A DNA stretch of 64,000 nucleotides from Gelatoporia subvermispora B (Eukaryota; Basidiomycota; Agaricomycetes; Polyporales; Gelatoporiaceae), in the NCBI GenBank assembly GCA_000320605.2, contig KB445793.1, positions 2,190,803-2,254,802 of the forward strand, read 5' to 3'. Positions within the stretch are counted from its first letter, which is position 1. Every line of letters starts with the position of its first letter. The notes below the pieces were generated by a model, which was given only the letters and a program-made list of their open reading frames with translations, did not search any database and was not told the DNA's origin. The translations under genes were made by a program, and so were the position numbers. This document shows, one piece after another, positions 50,616 to 62,996 of this stretch.

Positions 50616-50658
50616 GACCAAACAAACGCGCGGCATGAGCGCGCCGCGAAGCTGACCA
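50616..50658 (-). repeat. Right terminal inverted repeat of the element
   Basis: It ends CGAAGCTGACCA, the exact inverse of the first 12 bases of the left end. The adjacent GGCATGAGCGCGCCG partly matches the left arm. Confidence 0.65.
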
Positions 50659-52658
50659 CTCTCAGTTTCCATACGCATTTGCCACAAAGACAAGAGACTC
50701 ACGACAAGAGACCCGAGGTCATCTTTGGCTCTGGTATGATCTCGCGACCCTCTGCATCCATCGCGGGAGTGATGTCGAAGGTGTGTAGTATGCATGCTAC
50801 GTTGATGTACAAGGTCATGTCGCTAAAATGTTTTCCGGGACATGTTCTACAGGTTGCAGTCTAGGCTCAACCATCCTCTTGAGCTGAATGGTTCGAACGT
50901 TTACGTACCTTCTACCTGACCCAAAGGCAGCTACACTGGGGTCTCTAATCTCGGGGTTGATCTCGCCGTCTTTGAGGAATTTCTCCGGCATGAACTCTTG
51001 AGGCCTAGGGTACGCTACTGGGTCATGTAGAATTGCCCTGGGAACGCAGATTAAAGACTCTCCGTCTGATTAGCTCGGGGACTCACCAGGTATTCTGCAG
51101 CATCACCGCACCCGCCGGGATTTGATAGCCTCTGTATTCGTCGTTTGCGACACATCTGTGGGCGATACCTAGCGGGACAACTGGCTGCCACCGCATAGCT
51201 TCTTTGCAGATGGCCTCGATGTAGGGAAGTGACTCCCTATCGTTGAATTCGGGTAAACGTTCACGACCGACGACTTTTGCAAGGTCTGCCTGTGCTCGTT
51301 TCTGTACATCGGGGTGAATTACCATTGCTTGAACAAAAAAGACGTCAAAGTGGAAATGGTCTACTCGGTTAGATGATCAGTGTCTTGGTTCATGCGCTAT
51401 CTAGATACGAACCGTGTCCACTCCTCCTATTTTCGCGACATTGAGGTGGAATACATGAAGGACGTAAACATTGCTCGAAGTCCATACCTGCATATACCAC
51501 ACCGGCCACGTTTTTCGATAGCTCCTCAGCTTCACGGTGAGCTTCCTCCCCAGCTTCATCCTTGACATGTGCCATTCTTTCGCATAGCCTGGCAGCCACA
51601 GACAGGCTCGAGCTCTCCTTCTACGAACGAGGTTGTTCGTATCTGTCATCAGACTCCATATATACGTGTGACATAATCTGAGACTTACGACAGCGTTCGA
51701 CCACGGCAATTCTTTCATCGCAACTACGCTAACTTTCCATCGTCTGAGGACTCTCTGGAAACCCGCCCCAGGCACCCATGGAGGTAAGTGCTTCAGGAAG
51801 GGCAGTATATCAACCAAGAATGATCCCGGGATGCCCCCTGCTGAGACTGCGATCAGCGCTTCTTCGGCAACTTCGATGTGCTGGTCATTCTTCTCTGCAA
51901 TCTCGAACCCGTAAGCGACCGACAAGATGTTTGCCCCAAGAAGACTATCATGTGAACGGGGGAATTTGCAGTATGTTAGCAGAGTCACGTCGTTCGAGCA
52001 CATTTGGCTGACGCACTAACGATTATTGCGCGCGAAATTCTTCGGCTCGTCGTACAAACGCTTGAGGAGTCTCTGTGCATACACTCGGCCTTGCGGCTTA
52101 TACTGCTTGACAGCGCTCGAATTGAAGTACTGATGGAACAGTCGCCGATGCTGCCGCCACTTTTGACCATACTCCATCAAAGCCGGGTTCCAATCCCATC
52201 CTGTCCTGCAGCTGCTGCTTGAGCAAAGACAGAGATACTCACCAGAGGGTTTGTACCTACAATTTGATCGTCTCCGTAACTAGCCTATCAAAGTAATTGG
52301 AGGATCGCTTCTCAAGTAGGTCCGTGACGGCCTCAAGAGAATTGAGGATGATGACCGTTTTACCGAACACGCGGGTATGTATGATATCGCGGCATCGCCT
52401 GCCGAACCAGACATCCCGTCAATGCCGATTGATGCATTAGCAAAATAAATCACCATATTTGTTCATCCATTGAGCATAGGTGCGTCAGGGATATCGGGAA
52501 GGCCTATCCAACGCGTTCCCTACGAATGGCAAGGGCTTGGGACCCGGTGGAAAGGGTAGGTTGCGATAGGGGTTGACGGAAACATTGGCGCGTTTTCGCA
52601 GTAAGAGCAACACCACTGCCGCGACAGCGGAGAGTGCGAGAGTAGTACCGAGAAGCAT
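50659..52658 (-). pseudogene. Cytochrome P450, copy 2 of the tandem pair (disrupted)
   Basis: It matches copy 1 exon by exon: MLLGTTLALSAVAAVVLLLL anchor, NPYRNLPFPPGPKPLPFVGN, ANILSVAYGFEIAEKNDQHI, PWSNAVV, DVQKRAQADLAKVVGRERLP, EAICKEAMRWQPVVPLGIAH, and the heme-loop exon with CPG. Exon 1 has a TGA at 52485-52487 where copy 1 has Trp (YAWRTY). The acceptor of the next exon is also altered (CAG in copy 1, CCG here). The last exon is missing here and sits at 44,092-44,180, on the far side of the 6.4-kb element. All three changes make a functional product unlikely. Confidence 0.85.
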
Positions 52659-54050
52659 CTTGATTGCGGTATTTCTTTTCTCGTTGTGTTTGAATATCGC
52701 CAGCGAGGGTAACGATCGCTCTATTTGAGACACCGCGGAGGCGATGCTCGCAATCTGTGGGAATATGGGAGAAGATCGTAATTCACGTCAGAGATACCAT
52801 GTTATCTGTTGCAGCCCTGTTAGCTGTTATTGGCCACTGAAGATGGCCATGAGAATATCTTATGTGCGAGGGCGCAACCAGGGGCTACGCAAAGTGCATA
52901 TTACTCGAGACCACGTCTGCTAGTGGCGCGCTGTACGGCATGTGTGTGCTGCACAGAAGGTAGAGCGGACCTGAGAAGGCTTCCAGACTGATATTGCATG
53001 TGCACCGTCCTCATGCTGTCAAACGCACTATTGAGGTGCTGAATCACTTGCGTGTCCTCAGTCGTGCATTGGGCCCGGGTCGCATGGCAGGACACGACAA
53101 GGATATCTGCACAAAGAGTGTCGGGAAATTCCGAAATCTTGTTCTCACCATCGTAATTCTTCAGAGAAACCGGCCGATGCTGGGGCTGCAGCCTTGTAGC
53201 CTTAGGTCACCAGGTTTCATGAAATCAAGACTGAATTACGCGCAGCTCACATATGGACGCAGGGGCAGATTTTTTCGCACGCTGGCCCGAACAACGTCGA
53301 CACAACCCCGGTTGAACTGCAAGTCTTCGTATGTCTGTCGCTTCATATAAGTATAACATCTCATAGAGAATAGCGGAATATCTCTAGTACCCCTGCCACC
53401 GTGTCAAACTTCGAGCAATAGTTGGTAGACAAGTGGTACATTTGTACAAGGCACTCACCAGGAACACAACAGTCAATGTAATATTCTCACAGATGTCCAT
53501 TGAATGAAAGGACCGTACGCGTGCGCCGTGAACTGCCTTAGAATAACACGTTCCAGGGAATTTATCAACCAGCCATTCTTCTTTTCCTACAAACGTTTCA
53601 AAAGTTCACAGTCAGGACGTGGATGCTGGTGGTTATCGCGGAGGTACATGCCCAATTCTTTCCCAAGGCCCAGCAGACGCTGCGACGCTGCGACCAAGGA
53701 GGCTGCCGACGAGCGAACGATGCCGAATCTGAATTATCAGGAGGTGAGAATTCCTGGAGGTAAGCTGCCAGTAACGAGATGCATATTCGCAGACGAATGC
53801 CAGAGCTACTTGCTGAGCTAAAGCACAGGATTTGTTCGAGCTCACGAGGCAACTATTTGTTGGTCGTGAACCTCAAACACTCTGGTCTGCCGTGCAGAGT
53901 CGTCCAAGTATGTATGCTGAGTTCCGGAAAACCGTCGGACTATTTCGATATGAGGAGCAGTCCGGCGTTATACAGCAGCTAGCTCAGCTGCGATGGTGCA
54001 GACAAACTTCCGAGTGCAGACATGCCTGCCTTCCTTTTCTGGATGTGCAC
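52659..54050. repeat. Upstream part of tandem duplication unit 2
   Basis: Sequence upstream of P450 copy 2 that matches, in order and with many mismatches, the DNA upstream of copy 1 (42,454-43,800). Similar blocks lie near 53,290-53,340 versus 43,260-43,310 and near 53,938 versus 43,720. No other gene was recognised. Confidence 0.55.
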
Positions 54051-54413
54051 GCGATCGCTCCTCCTTCGGCGTCGATGTCGCACCCGCCGCCCGCAACTTG
54101 GCCCCCGTTGGAAGCAGGCACCTAGTTTCCATTAGGTTATGAAATATGCCCACGTAATGCATGATGCTGGCCAGCGCTAGCCCCGCGACTTGTGTGCACC
54201 GATGCAAGTGGTCGTGAGTCGCGAGCGGCGCGGGAGCATATATATGTGGCTGGCATGCGGCCCCTCCTATCCACTGCGTGCGCTCTCCTCCATGATGCTG
54301 CGAATGACGTCGCGCGCCTAAAGAGAGCCACACACCCCTACTCCAGGTGCCCCCGCGGTGCATCTCAGTCGCGGGTGCGCACTGGCTGTGGGGCCAGCAT
54401 GTCCCCGCCGACA

Positions 54414-54419
54414 TATAAG
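54414..54419 (+). promoter_or_regulatory. TATA-like box of the glycine-rich gene
   Basis: TATAAG lies 112 bp upstream of the ATG at 54531, a suitable distance for a core promoter. Inferred only from sequence. Confidence 0.45.
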
Positions 54420-54530
54420 CTAGCTCAGGCACGGTGCCTAGAGCTCACAAACGATCAACTCACGACCCACGATCCACGAATCCACTCGTATAATCTTTAC
54501 CACTTGTACTCTTAGTATCTCTCAAACATC

Positions 54531-55067
54531 ATGGTGAGCACGTCGATGTCTCTGATGATTCGCGGGGGACTCACCAAGACTCATCTCACGACAACAGGGT
54601 ATCATCTTCTCTGCAATCGGCGGCATCATCAACGCCATCATCTCGGCCATCGCAGGACTGCTCGAGTGCATAGTCGCCAGCGTGACAGGGGTATGTATCC
54701 ACCTCACCCATATACACACCCATGGTCCCATACTCACTCTCACTGCCCAACGTAGCTCCTTAGTTGCCTCTTCTGTGGCTGCTGCACGCCCGCCGCGGGC
54801 GGCGCAGGCACCGGTGCCGGCGTAGGAACGACCGGCGCATCGACAGGATACGGAGGAGGAGGAGGAGGAGGGTACGGAAGAAGAGGCGGCTTATTCGGGC
54901 GCAGAAGAGGCGGCGCAGGCCTCGGCACCGGTGGAGGTGGAGGTGGAGGTCCTCTTGGTGGAGGAATGGGCACTACGGGAGCGGGGGGTGGACTCGGTGG
55001 AGGAGGAATGGGCACCACGGGAGCGGGGGCTGGACTCGGTGGTGGTGGCATGGGCACGACCTACTAA
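54531..55067 (+). CDS. Small glycine-rich membrane-associated protein
   Basis: Three exons give 135 residues. The first coding exon consists only of the ATG (54531-54533), directly followed by a GTGAGC donor; the intron ends in ACAACAG at 54597. Exon 2 (54598-54690) encodes GIIFSAIGGIINAIISAIAG and LLECIVASVTG, a hydrophobic helix. Exon 3 (54756-55067) starts LLSCLFCGCC and continues as a glycine-rich tail with repeats of GGGMGTTGAG and a polyglycine stretch. I infer membrane association, with Cys residues possibly acylated. Small proteins with this hydrophobic head and Gly/Cys tail occur widely in basidiomycetes, but their role is unknown. The minus strand shows only its proline-rich shadow. 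Confidence 0.75.
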
Positions 55068-55413
55068 GCTGGCGGACACACATGATGGATAACAGAGACG
55101 CGCAGGATACCCTTATGTTTACCCCGGACGCAGTAACGATTGACCTGTATGACACTGTAATCCGAGACCCTAATTGACAGATGTCGAATTCATCTTCGAG
55201 TTGGTCCCTGTTAGGATACCCTGAGAAGATTCAATGTCCATTCGTTTCTCGGTAGCTGGATGCTCGTATTCATACGATGAGATGTTACAAACATGATAAT
55301 GCGCTATGAGTATCGACGTACCGTAAATTTACGATCTAAAAAAATTTACAAGTCCATTGTATATGTACGCTCAGAAACAATTGGAATACATACATACGCC
55401 AGAAGGCCTGAGT
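55068..55413. other. Convergent intergenic region
   Basis: About 350 bp between two convergent genes, containing their 3' ends. No feature recognised. Confidence 0.5.
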
Positions 55414-57322
55414 CTAGTATCGAGGATCCCATGGGTTCGCGTAGTCATGGCCGGCTGGCGCCGGGGCGCCGGGGAAACCCTCCATGTGCATATCGTATGC
55501 CTCTCCTGGTGCAGGCTCATCCAGCTTCTTGTACGACGTCGAGAAGCTCATGAAGCCCGCGGGGGTCGGCGCCATCCTGCGTTTCTTGCTGTGCGCAATG
55601 AACAGCAAGATAGCGCCAATAAGTATGAGCCCCGCCGCGACGCTCAGGCCGATGACAAGGGCAAAGTGCGAGTGCACCCAGCGGCTCAGCGACGAGCCGC
55701 TTGAAGGGTCCCACGCCTTCAAGCCGCGGAGGGAAATGAAGTCCAAGTGTAGCTGCGAGGCGTTTGTCGAGGTGGAGAGCAGCTGTATGTATGGTGGCGC
55801 GCGGCCGGAGGGCGAGTCATCGACAAAGTCACCGAAATTGATGTAGAGGTACACGTTCCTCACTGCGCGGTGGAGTGAGATCGAGGTGATACAATTCGTT
55901 TGTTAGGACTCACAGAATGCCATCCCGAAGATCACGTCATAGTTGGGACTAGATGCGGCCTCTTGAGGTTGGAACTGGAGATAGGCATGCTTGAGTTGTA
56001 CTATTCGTAATAGCCATACAGATGATACGGACTGCACCAAAGCATATGTGGTTGCCATCATTGTCTGTTGCGTTCAAATCAATCGTAGTGTCGATCGGGT
56101 TGATAGGGTAGTTCACGCCGCCAAACTTGAACGTGACATTGACCTCGATGTCGCAAGGCAGCTGCCAGATAGGTCCATCAAGTTGCTCATAGTGCATGAG
56201 CTTCGCGCCAGGGACGTTTCCGTAGAATGCCTTCGCGACATCGCTAATTTCGAAATCAGCATCAGTTCACATACTGTGTTACACTCCGCGCACCTCGGAA
56301 CCTGCGGGAGCGAGTATCCGGTATCGAAAACAACTGTCAACTGATTCTTGTTGGATGTCGTCTGCACAGACGTCTTGACGTCCACAGATTTTCCGTCTGG
56401 CCCAATCACACCATCCTCATCCAGCAGCGCTTGCCAATGCTGATTTTGCTGATTGATCGCGTTCGAGAGACTAACAAGAGATACGTCCAGCTTCGGCTGC
56501 GAGGTGATGTTCTCGTATCCTGGCAGGACCTCGCCAACGGTGAGGTCGCCCGGAAAATCGTCCAGCGGGTCCTCCGCGCGTCCTAGTAGTATAGTGATAT
56601 AGTTCGGTGTCGACGTATTTTTCGTGAATATGCGGTCCAGAACCGGGTCTCCCGACGCGTCGTCCAGCGCTTGTCGCACTTGGGAGCCGTAGCTGGGGCC
56701 AAGCCCAATAAGACCCGTGCCAAGGACGTGGTCCTGGTCAGGACTCGTCTGGACTGCATACCGTCAGTGGACATCGGTCAAGACGGATTTGCGGCTCACT
56801 GTACGCCTGGTTGCTGACGGTGTACCCGGCAAAATCGAGGTCAGCCGTCATGACCGCCCCTGCCATTGTATGGGCACAGCTCAGCTCACGCAAAGTCAGA
56901 TCACTGTACGCGACATACCGTCGACGCCGCCTACCGCATAAGTGACCTCCGCCGTCTTTCCCGTGTTCTGGCTTCCCGAGACGCTTCCCGCGACATACAA
57001 GTCCGAGCTGCGGCGCGCCAAAGCGAGCGTCCCGCGTAGGTTAGTGAAGTGGTCGTGTGGCCGCATATCATGGGCGGCGCGCTCACCTTCCCGTGTCGAT
57101 CTGCACCGAGAACGGCGCGCCGTTCAGCGTGATGTTGGTGCTGTATGAGACGTCATATGAGTCCGCGAGGGTGGTCGTGCCGAAGATGCTCGCGCGCCGA
57201 TGGAGCTGACGTGGGCGCGGTGGCGGGACGCGTTTACCAGTGATTCCCAACCGGAGAGCATCAGAGACTTCGAATGGGAGCGCAACGAGGGAGAGGTACA
57301 AGGATAGAGCAAGCGGTCTCAT
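55414..57322 (-). CDS. Membrane-anchored aspartic protease (A1 family), minus copy
   Basis: From ATG at 57322, MRPLALSLYLSLVALPF is a signal peptide. The first lobe has TNITLNGAPFSVQIDTG joined to SSDLYVAGSVSG, giving DTGSSD with the first catalytic Asp. The second lobe holds VVFDTGYSLPQVPR, the second Asp. Other blocks are LIGLGPSYGSQVRQALDDA, TPNYITILLGR and ISRDFGF-type joins near FGMAF-LRNVYLYINFGDF. Near the C-terminus HSHFALVIGLSVAAGLILIG is a transmembrane helix, followed by a short basic cytosolic tail. This is a pepsin-like protease tethered to the surface or secretory membranes. It is divergent from a paralogue that starts at 57888. About eight exons are needed; the frame is consistent. 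Confidence 0.88.
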
Positions 57323-57887
57323 CGTTCACATGTGCCCGTCGCGTGCGGGGAACCGACGTCGGGTGGGTTCAATTTTCGTATCAAGAGAATGACGGGAAGA
57401 AAGATACAGATATTATATACAAGTCGGCGTGTAAGAGACGCAGTGTAGTAGAGTAGGATAGGAGGTGAACGCTGCCCTCGACGTCAAGCGAGACTTGCGC
57501 AGCGGCGTCGAGGTCGCCGGTGGTCGTTGAAGGCGATGAGCGCCTCGCGCGACTGATCGATCATAAGTAGTACGGCAGCGGCATGCACGCAACATACTTC
57601 CGTTCGACCTCGATTTGTGCAGAAATCAATACAAACAAATTAATTATGGGATGACGCAGGGAGGAGGAAATATAGAACAGAGGCTGTGCGGTTCGGAAAT
57701 AAACGCGGCGCGGTTTCGGGGAGGACTGGCTGAGCAACATCATTGACATAGCGACAGTGAAGATCCCGCTCGGCCTGCGCAGCGCCCGTCTGTTCATCTT
57801 CATCTCTCCCTCCATCCTGCATCCTCGCGCGTCTCTTGACCTCGCAAGCAGGTCTTTCACTCTTTACTCCTCCCGTTCCTTACCCGA
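57323..57887. promoter_or_regulatory. Shared divergent promoter region of two aspartic proteases
   Basis: 565 bp between two head-to-head paralogous protease starts. It contains a pyrimidine-rich leader (CTCTTTACTCCTCCC) just before the plus-strand ATG. Shared control elements are likely but not identifiable here. Confidence 0.5.
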
Positions 57888-59777
57888 ATGTGGTCTCTGC
57901 TGCCTGCAGCTCTCCTCGCTATCCTCCTCGACGTCCATGCTCTGACTTTCCCCGTCCAAGTGCGCACATCACAGCGCTCTGGAAGCCTGCATGCACGCGC
58001 CGACGGCGACTCCATCCTACCCATACACAATACCCTCAACTCTGAGTACATCACTAACATCACCCTTGGCGGAAGGGAGATCCCAGTCCTCCTCGATACC
58101 GGAAGGTAGGCGCCACGCCACTTGCGCAACTTCTGCTGTGTCTGACCGGGCTTGCGGCTCCATAGTTCCGATCTCTGGGTGACCGGAAATGTCTCTGGAA
58201 CAACTGACCTGGGCATCTCTGCCTCTCTTTCATATGCCGTCGGAAATGCTGACGGTATGGACATGCGTTTATGCTAAAAGTCGCGCTCTTAACATCGCGC
58301 AGGTGACATCAATACCGCGACCCTGCAGTTTGGGAACTACACAGTGCAGGACCAGGCCTTCGGTTCGTCGCAGTTTCTTTTCATCCAACATCGCTCTGTA
58401 ACAAATGTCATTCTAGTGCTCGTGACGGACACCTCGTCCTTCTCCGTGGACATTGACCAGCAGGGCTACGAGGGCCTGATCGGCATTGGCCCACCGACTG
58501 GTTCCGTCATCCGCGAAAAGGTCAAGGATGCGCGCGGCGACAGCGTCCTCAACCGGATCTTCTCGCAGAACACTACCGCCTCCAACTACCTCACGATCCT
58601 GCTCAACCGCGAGGGCGACCCGATGAGCAACTTCACGGGGCAGCTCTCCGTGTCCGAGGTCGTGCCGGGCTACGAGTCCATCGAGCAGATGCCGAAGCTC
58701 TCCGTGGAGATGACGCACAAACTCACAGACGAGGACCAGCACTGGCAGACGTACACCGACGTCAACGGCGTCATCGGCCCTGACGGGCAGCCCATCGAGG
58801 TCGACTCGATCGTGCCCAAGGCGCCCGACGGCCAGCTCGTCGTCATCTTCGACTCTGGGTACACACTCCCGCAAGTCCCGCGCGCGATGTCGGACGCGAT
58901 CTACGGGCGGGTGCAGGGCGCAGAGTACAACGAGGAGCAGGGCCTCTGGCTGATTCCCTGCGACCAGCTGCTCAACATCAGCTTCAAGTTCGGCGGGCAG
59001 ACGTACCCGATCCACCCCTTGGACGTGTCGAGCAGCGATTTCAATATGGTCGACTCGACCGGCAACCCTGCCTGCGTCGGCACGGTAAGTGCGTCCCGGT
59101 CTCGCTGGCACGCGACTTTGCTGACGCCCATTTCGCGTAGTTCCAACCCATCAGCTCGGCGTTCAGTCTGCTTGGTGAATATGACATCATCCTCGGCATG
59201 GCGTTCAGTACGTATTTCTGTACCCCACATCGAAAGACCGTGCTGACAGCTGGGACAGTGCGGAACGTCTACACGCTCCTGGACTATGGCAGCTGGGTCG
59301 AGGACACATCTGACGACCTGGGCGACCCGTTCATCCAGCTGCTCTCCGTCACAGATGTTAACAAGGCGCATCAGGACTTCGTGAACGTGCGTCTCGGCGG
59401 CGTCGACACGACCGGCGCGCCCGCGCAGGCCCTGCTGCCCGTCGATCAGATGCAGCACTCCCCAGAGACCGAAGCCGAGAAGAAAGCGCAGTACGTCCCG
59501 CCTCCTGCCCGTGCCCTGACCCCCGCCTAACCCACGCAGGTACGAAGAGATGATCCTGAGCCGCTGGCCCTACATCTTCGTCGGGTGCCTCGTGTTCGTG
59601 CTGCTGGTGATCGGGTTCATCGTGTGGCGCTGCTGCGTGCGGCGCAAGCGGCAGCGCGCCAAGCAGGCGGCGCACGCGACGTTCCTCCCTGGCGACAACC
59701 CCGCGACGTACAAGCAGCTCGAGGACGGCCAGATGGAGATGAACCGCAGCTCCTACGCGTCCAGCATGCGGAAGTGA
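57888..59777 (+). CDS. Membrane-anchored aspartic protease (A1 family), plus copy
   Basis: From ATG at 57888, MWSLLPAALLAILLDVHAL is a signal peptide. The first active site is LLDTG joined to SSDLWVTGNVSG across an intron at 58106. The second is VVIFDSGYTLPQVPR. Other conserved blocks are YEGLIGIGPPTGSVIREKVK, TASNYLTILLNREGDP and LLGEYDIILGMAFLRNVYTL. A transmembrane helix is WPYIFVGCLVFVLLVIGFIV, followed by a basic stop-transfer tail (RRKRQRAKQ) and a short Ser/Tyr-rich end. It resembles the minus-strand neighbour throughout, so the pair arose by duplication. Role: secreted or surface proteolysis in nutrition or wall remodelling is inferred from the family. Several N-glycosylation motifs (NxS/T) are visible. 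Confidence 0.9.
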
Positions 59778-60445
59778 CCGCGCCGCGCCGTCTCCTGCTT
59801 CCGTTCCTCGCTAGTCATCCCTGCGGGCTGCCCTATCCTCCGGGTCGACTCGACGACTCGATCGACCTTGGAAGGACGCCCTGCCCTACGCCACACCACG
59901 CCACCCGTCGGACATCCCTTCCGCATCCCGCGAACCTACCCCTTACATTACTCTTAGTTGTATCATACCCTGTACAAAGCGCCGTCGGCGCGGCAAGCTG
60001 TTGTCGCGTGTTATCTCACAAAACGTCTGTCCCTGACTTGACCTGGCTGGCTGAATAACTGAGCCATTACCTCACTCTGGGTACTCCGCGGAGTGCGAGC
60101 ACGGATGATAACGGTGAGTGGTACAAATGTAGGTCTGTCTAAGAGCAAGCACCTCTATCGGGGTAAACAAGCTGCTCGCGATAACGACGAGTCTATGCGG
60201 ATGAGAGTGGTGTGCGGCGATAGATACAGATGGGCGATGTGTGCGTGCCGCCTCGCCCGCGCCCGGGGCGCAGGGCGGGTAGGTGAAAATAATTAAGCTC
60301 GGAACGTCTCTAAGGTCGCTCTGTCCGGAAATGATGATCGATGAGAGGGGGGCAGTCTATTTCGTAACCGACTAAGGGTATCCTGATAAGCTACAGGGGG
60401 CATGACGTGTCGTACGTGCGGTAGGCGGTGCGGATGCAGCATAGA
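59778..60445. other. Convergent intergenic region
   Basis: About 670 bp with the 3' regions of the protease and the zinc-finger gene. No gene recognised. Confidence 0.5.
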
Positions 60446-62952
<2,507 letters not shown>

Positions 62953-62988
62953 TCACGAAGGGGAAACAGGAGACACGGCGCAGTCTAG

Positions 62989-62996
62989 TATATATA
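62989..62996 (-). promoter_or_regulatory. TATA-like box of the CreA-type gene
   Basis: A TATATATA motif lies about 145 bp upstream of the ATG at 62846, with a pyrimidine-rich stretch (minus strand) in between. Sequence inference only. Confidence 0.5.

Larger units (their letters stand above)
44214..50658. mobile_element. 6.4-kb inverted-repeat element with integrase-like and alpha-kinase genes
   Basis: The left end starts TGGTCAGCTTCG (44214) and the right end reads CGAAGCTGACCA (50647-50658). The first 12 bases are perfect inverted repeats, and partial similarity continues for about 25 bases (both arms contain a GCCGCGC block). The element begins TG and ends CA, as expected for retroviral-type integrases. 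Inside are a minus-strand integrase-core gene (44531-46334) and a divergent plus-strand alpha-kinase gene (46496-49449), then two tandem-repeat arrays. It splits P450 copy 2 at its last intron. A target-site duplication could not be fixed with confidence; the flanks GCTGCGAGAC and CTCTCAGTTT are not clearly identical, so ends may be off by some bases. Confidence 0.72.

Noticed and set aside
54740..55057. Proline-rich minus-strand frame
   Set aside because: It is the antisense of the glycine-rich exon; the plus-strand gene has better splice signals and protein logic.
58413..59111. Long minus-strand frame opposite the plus-strand aspartic protease
   Set aside because: It lies entirely antisense to conserved protease exons and has no domain of its own.
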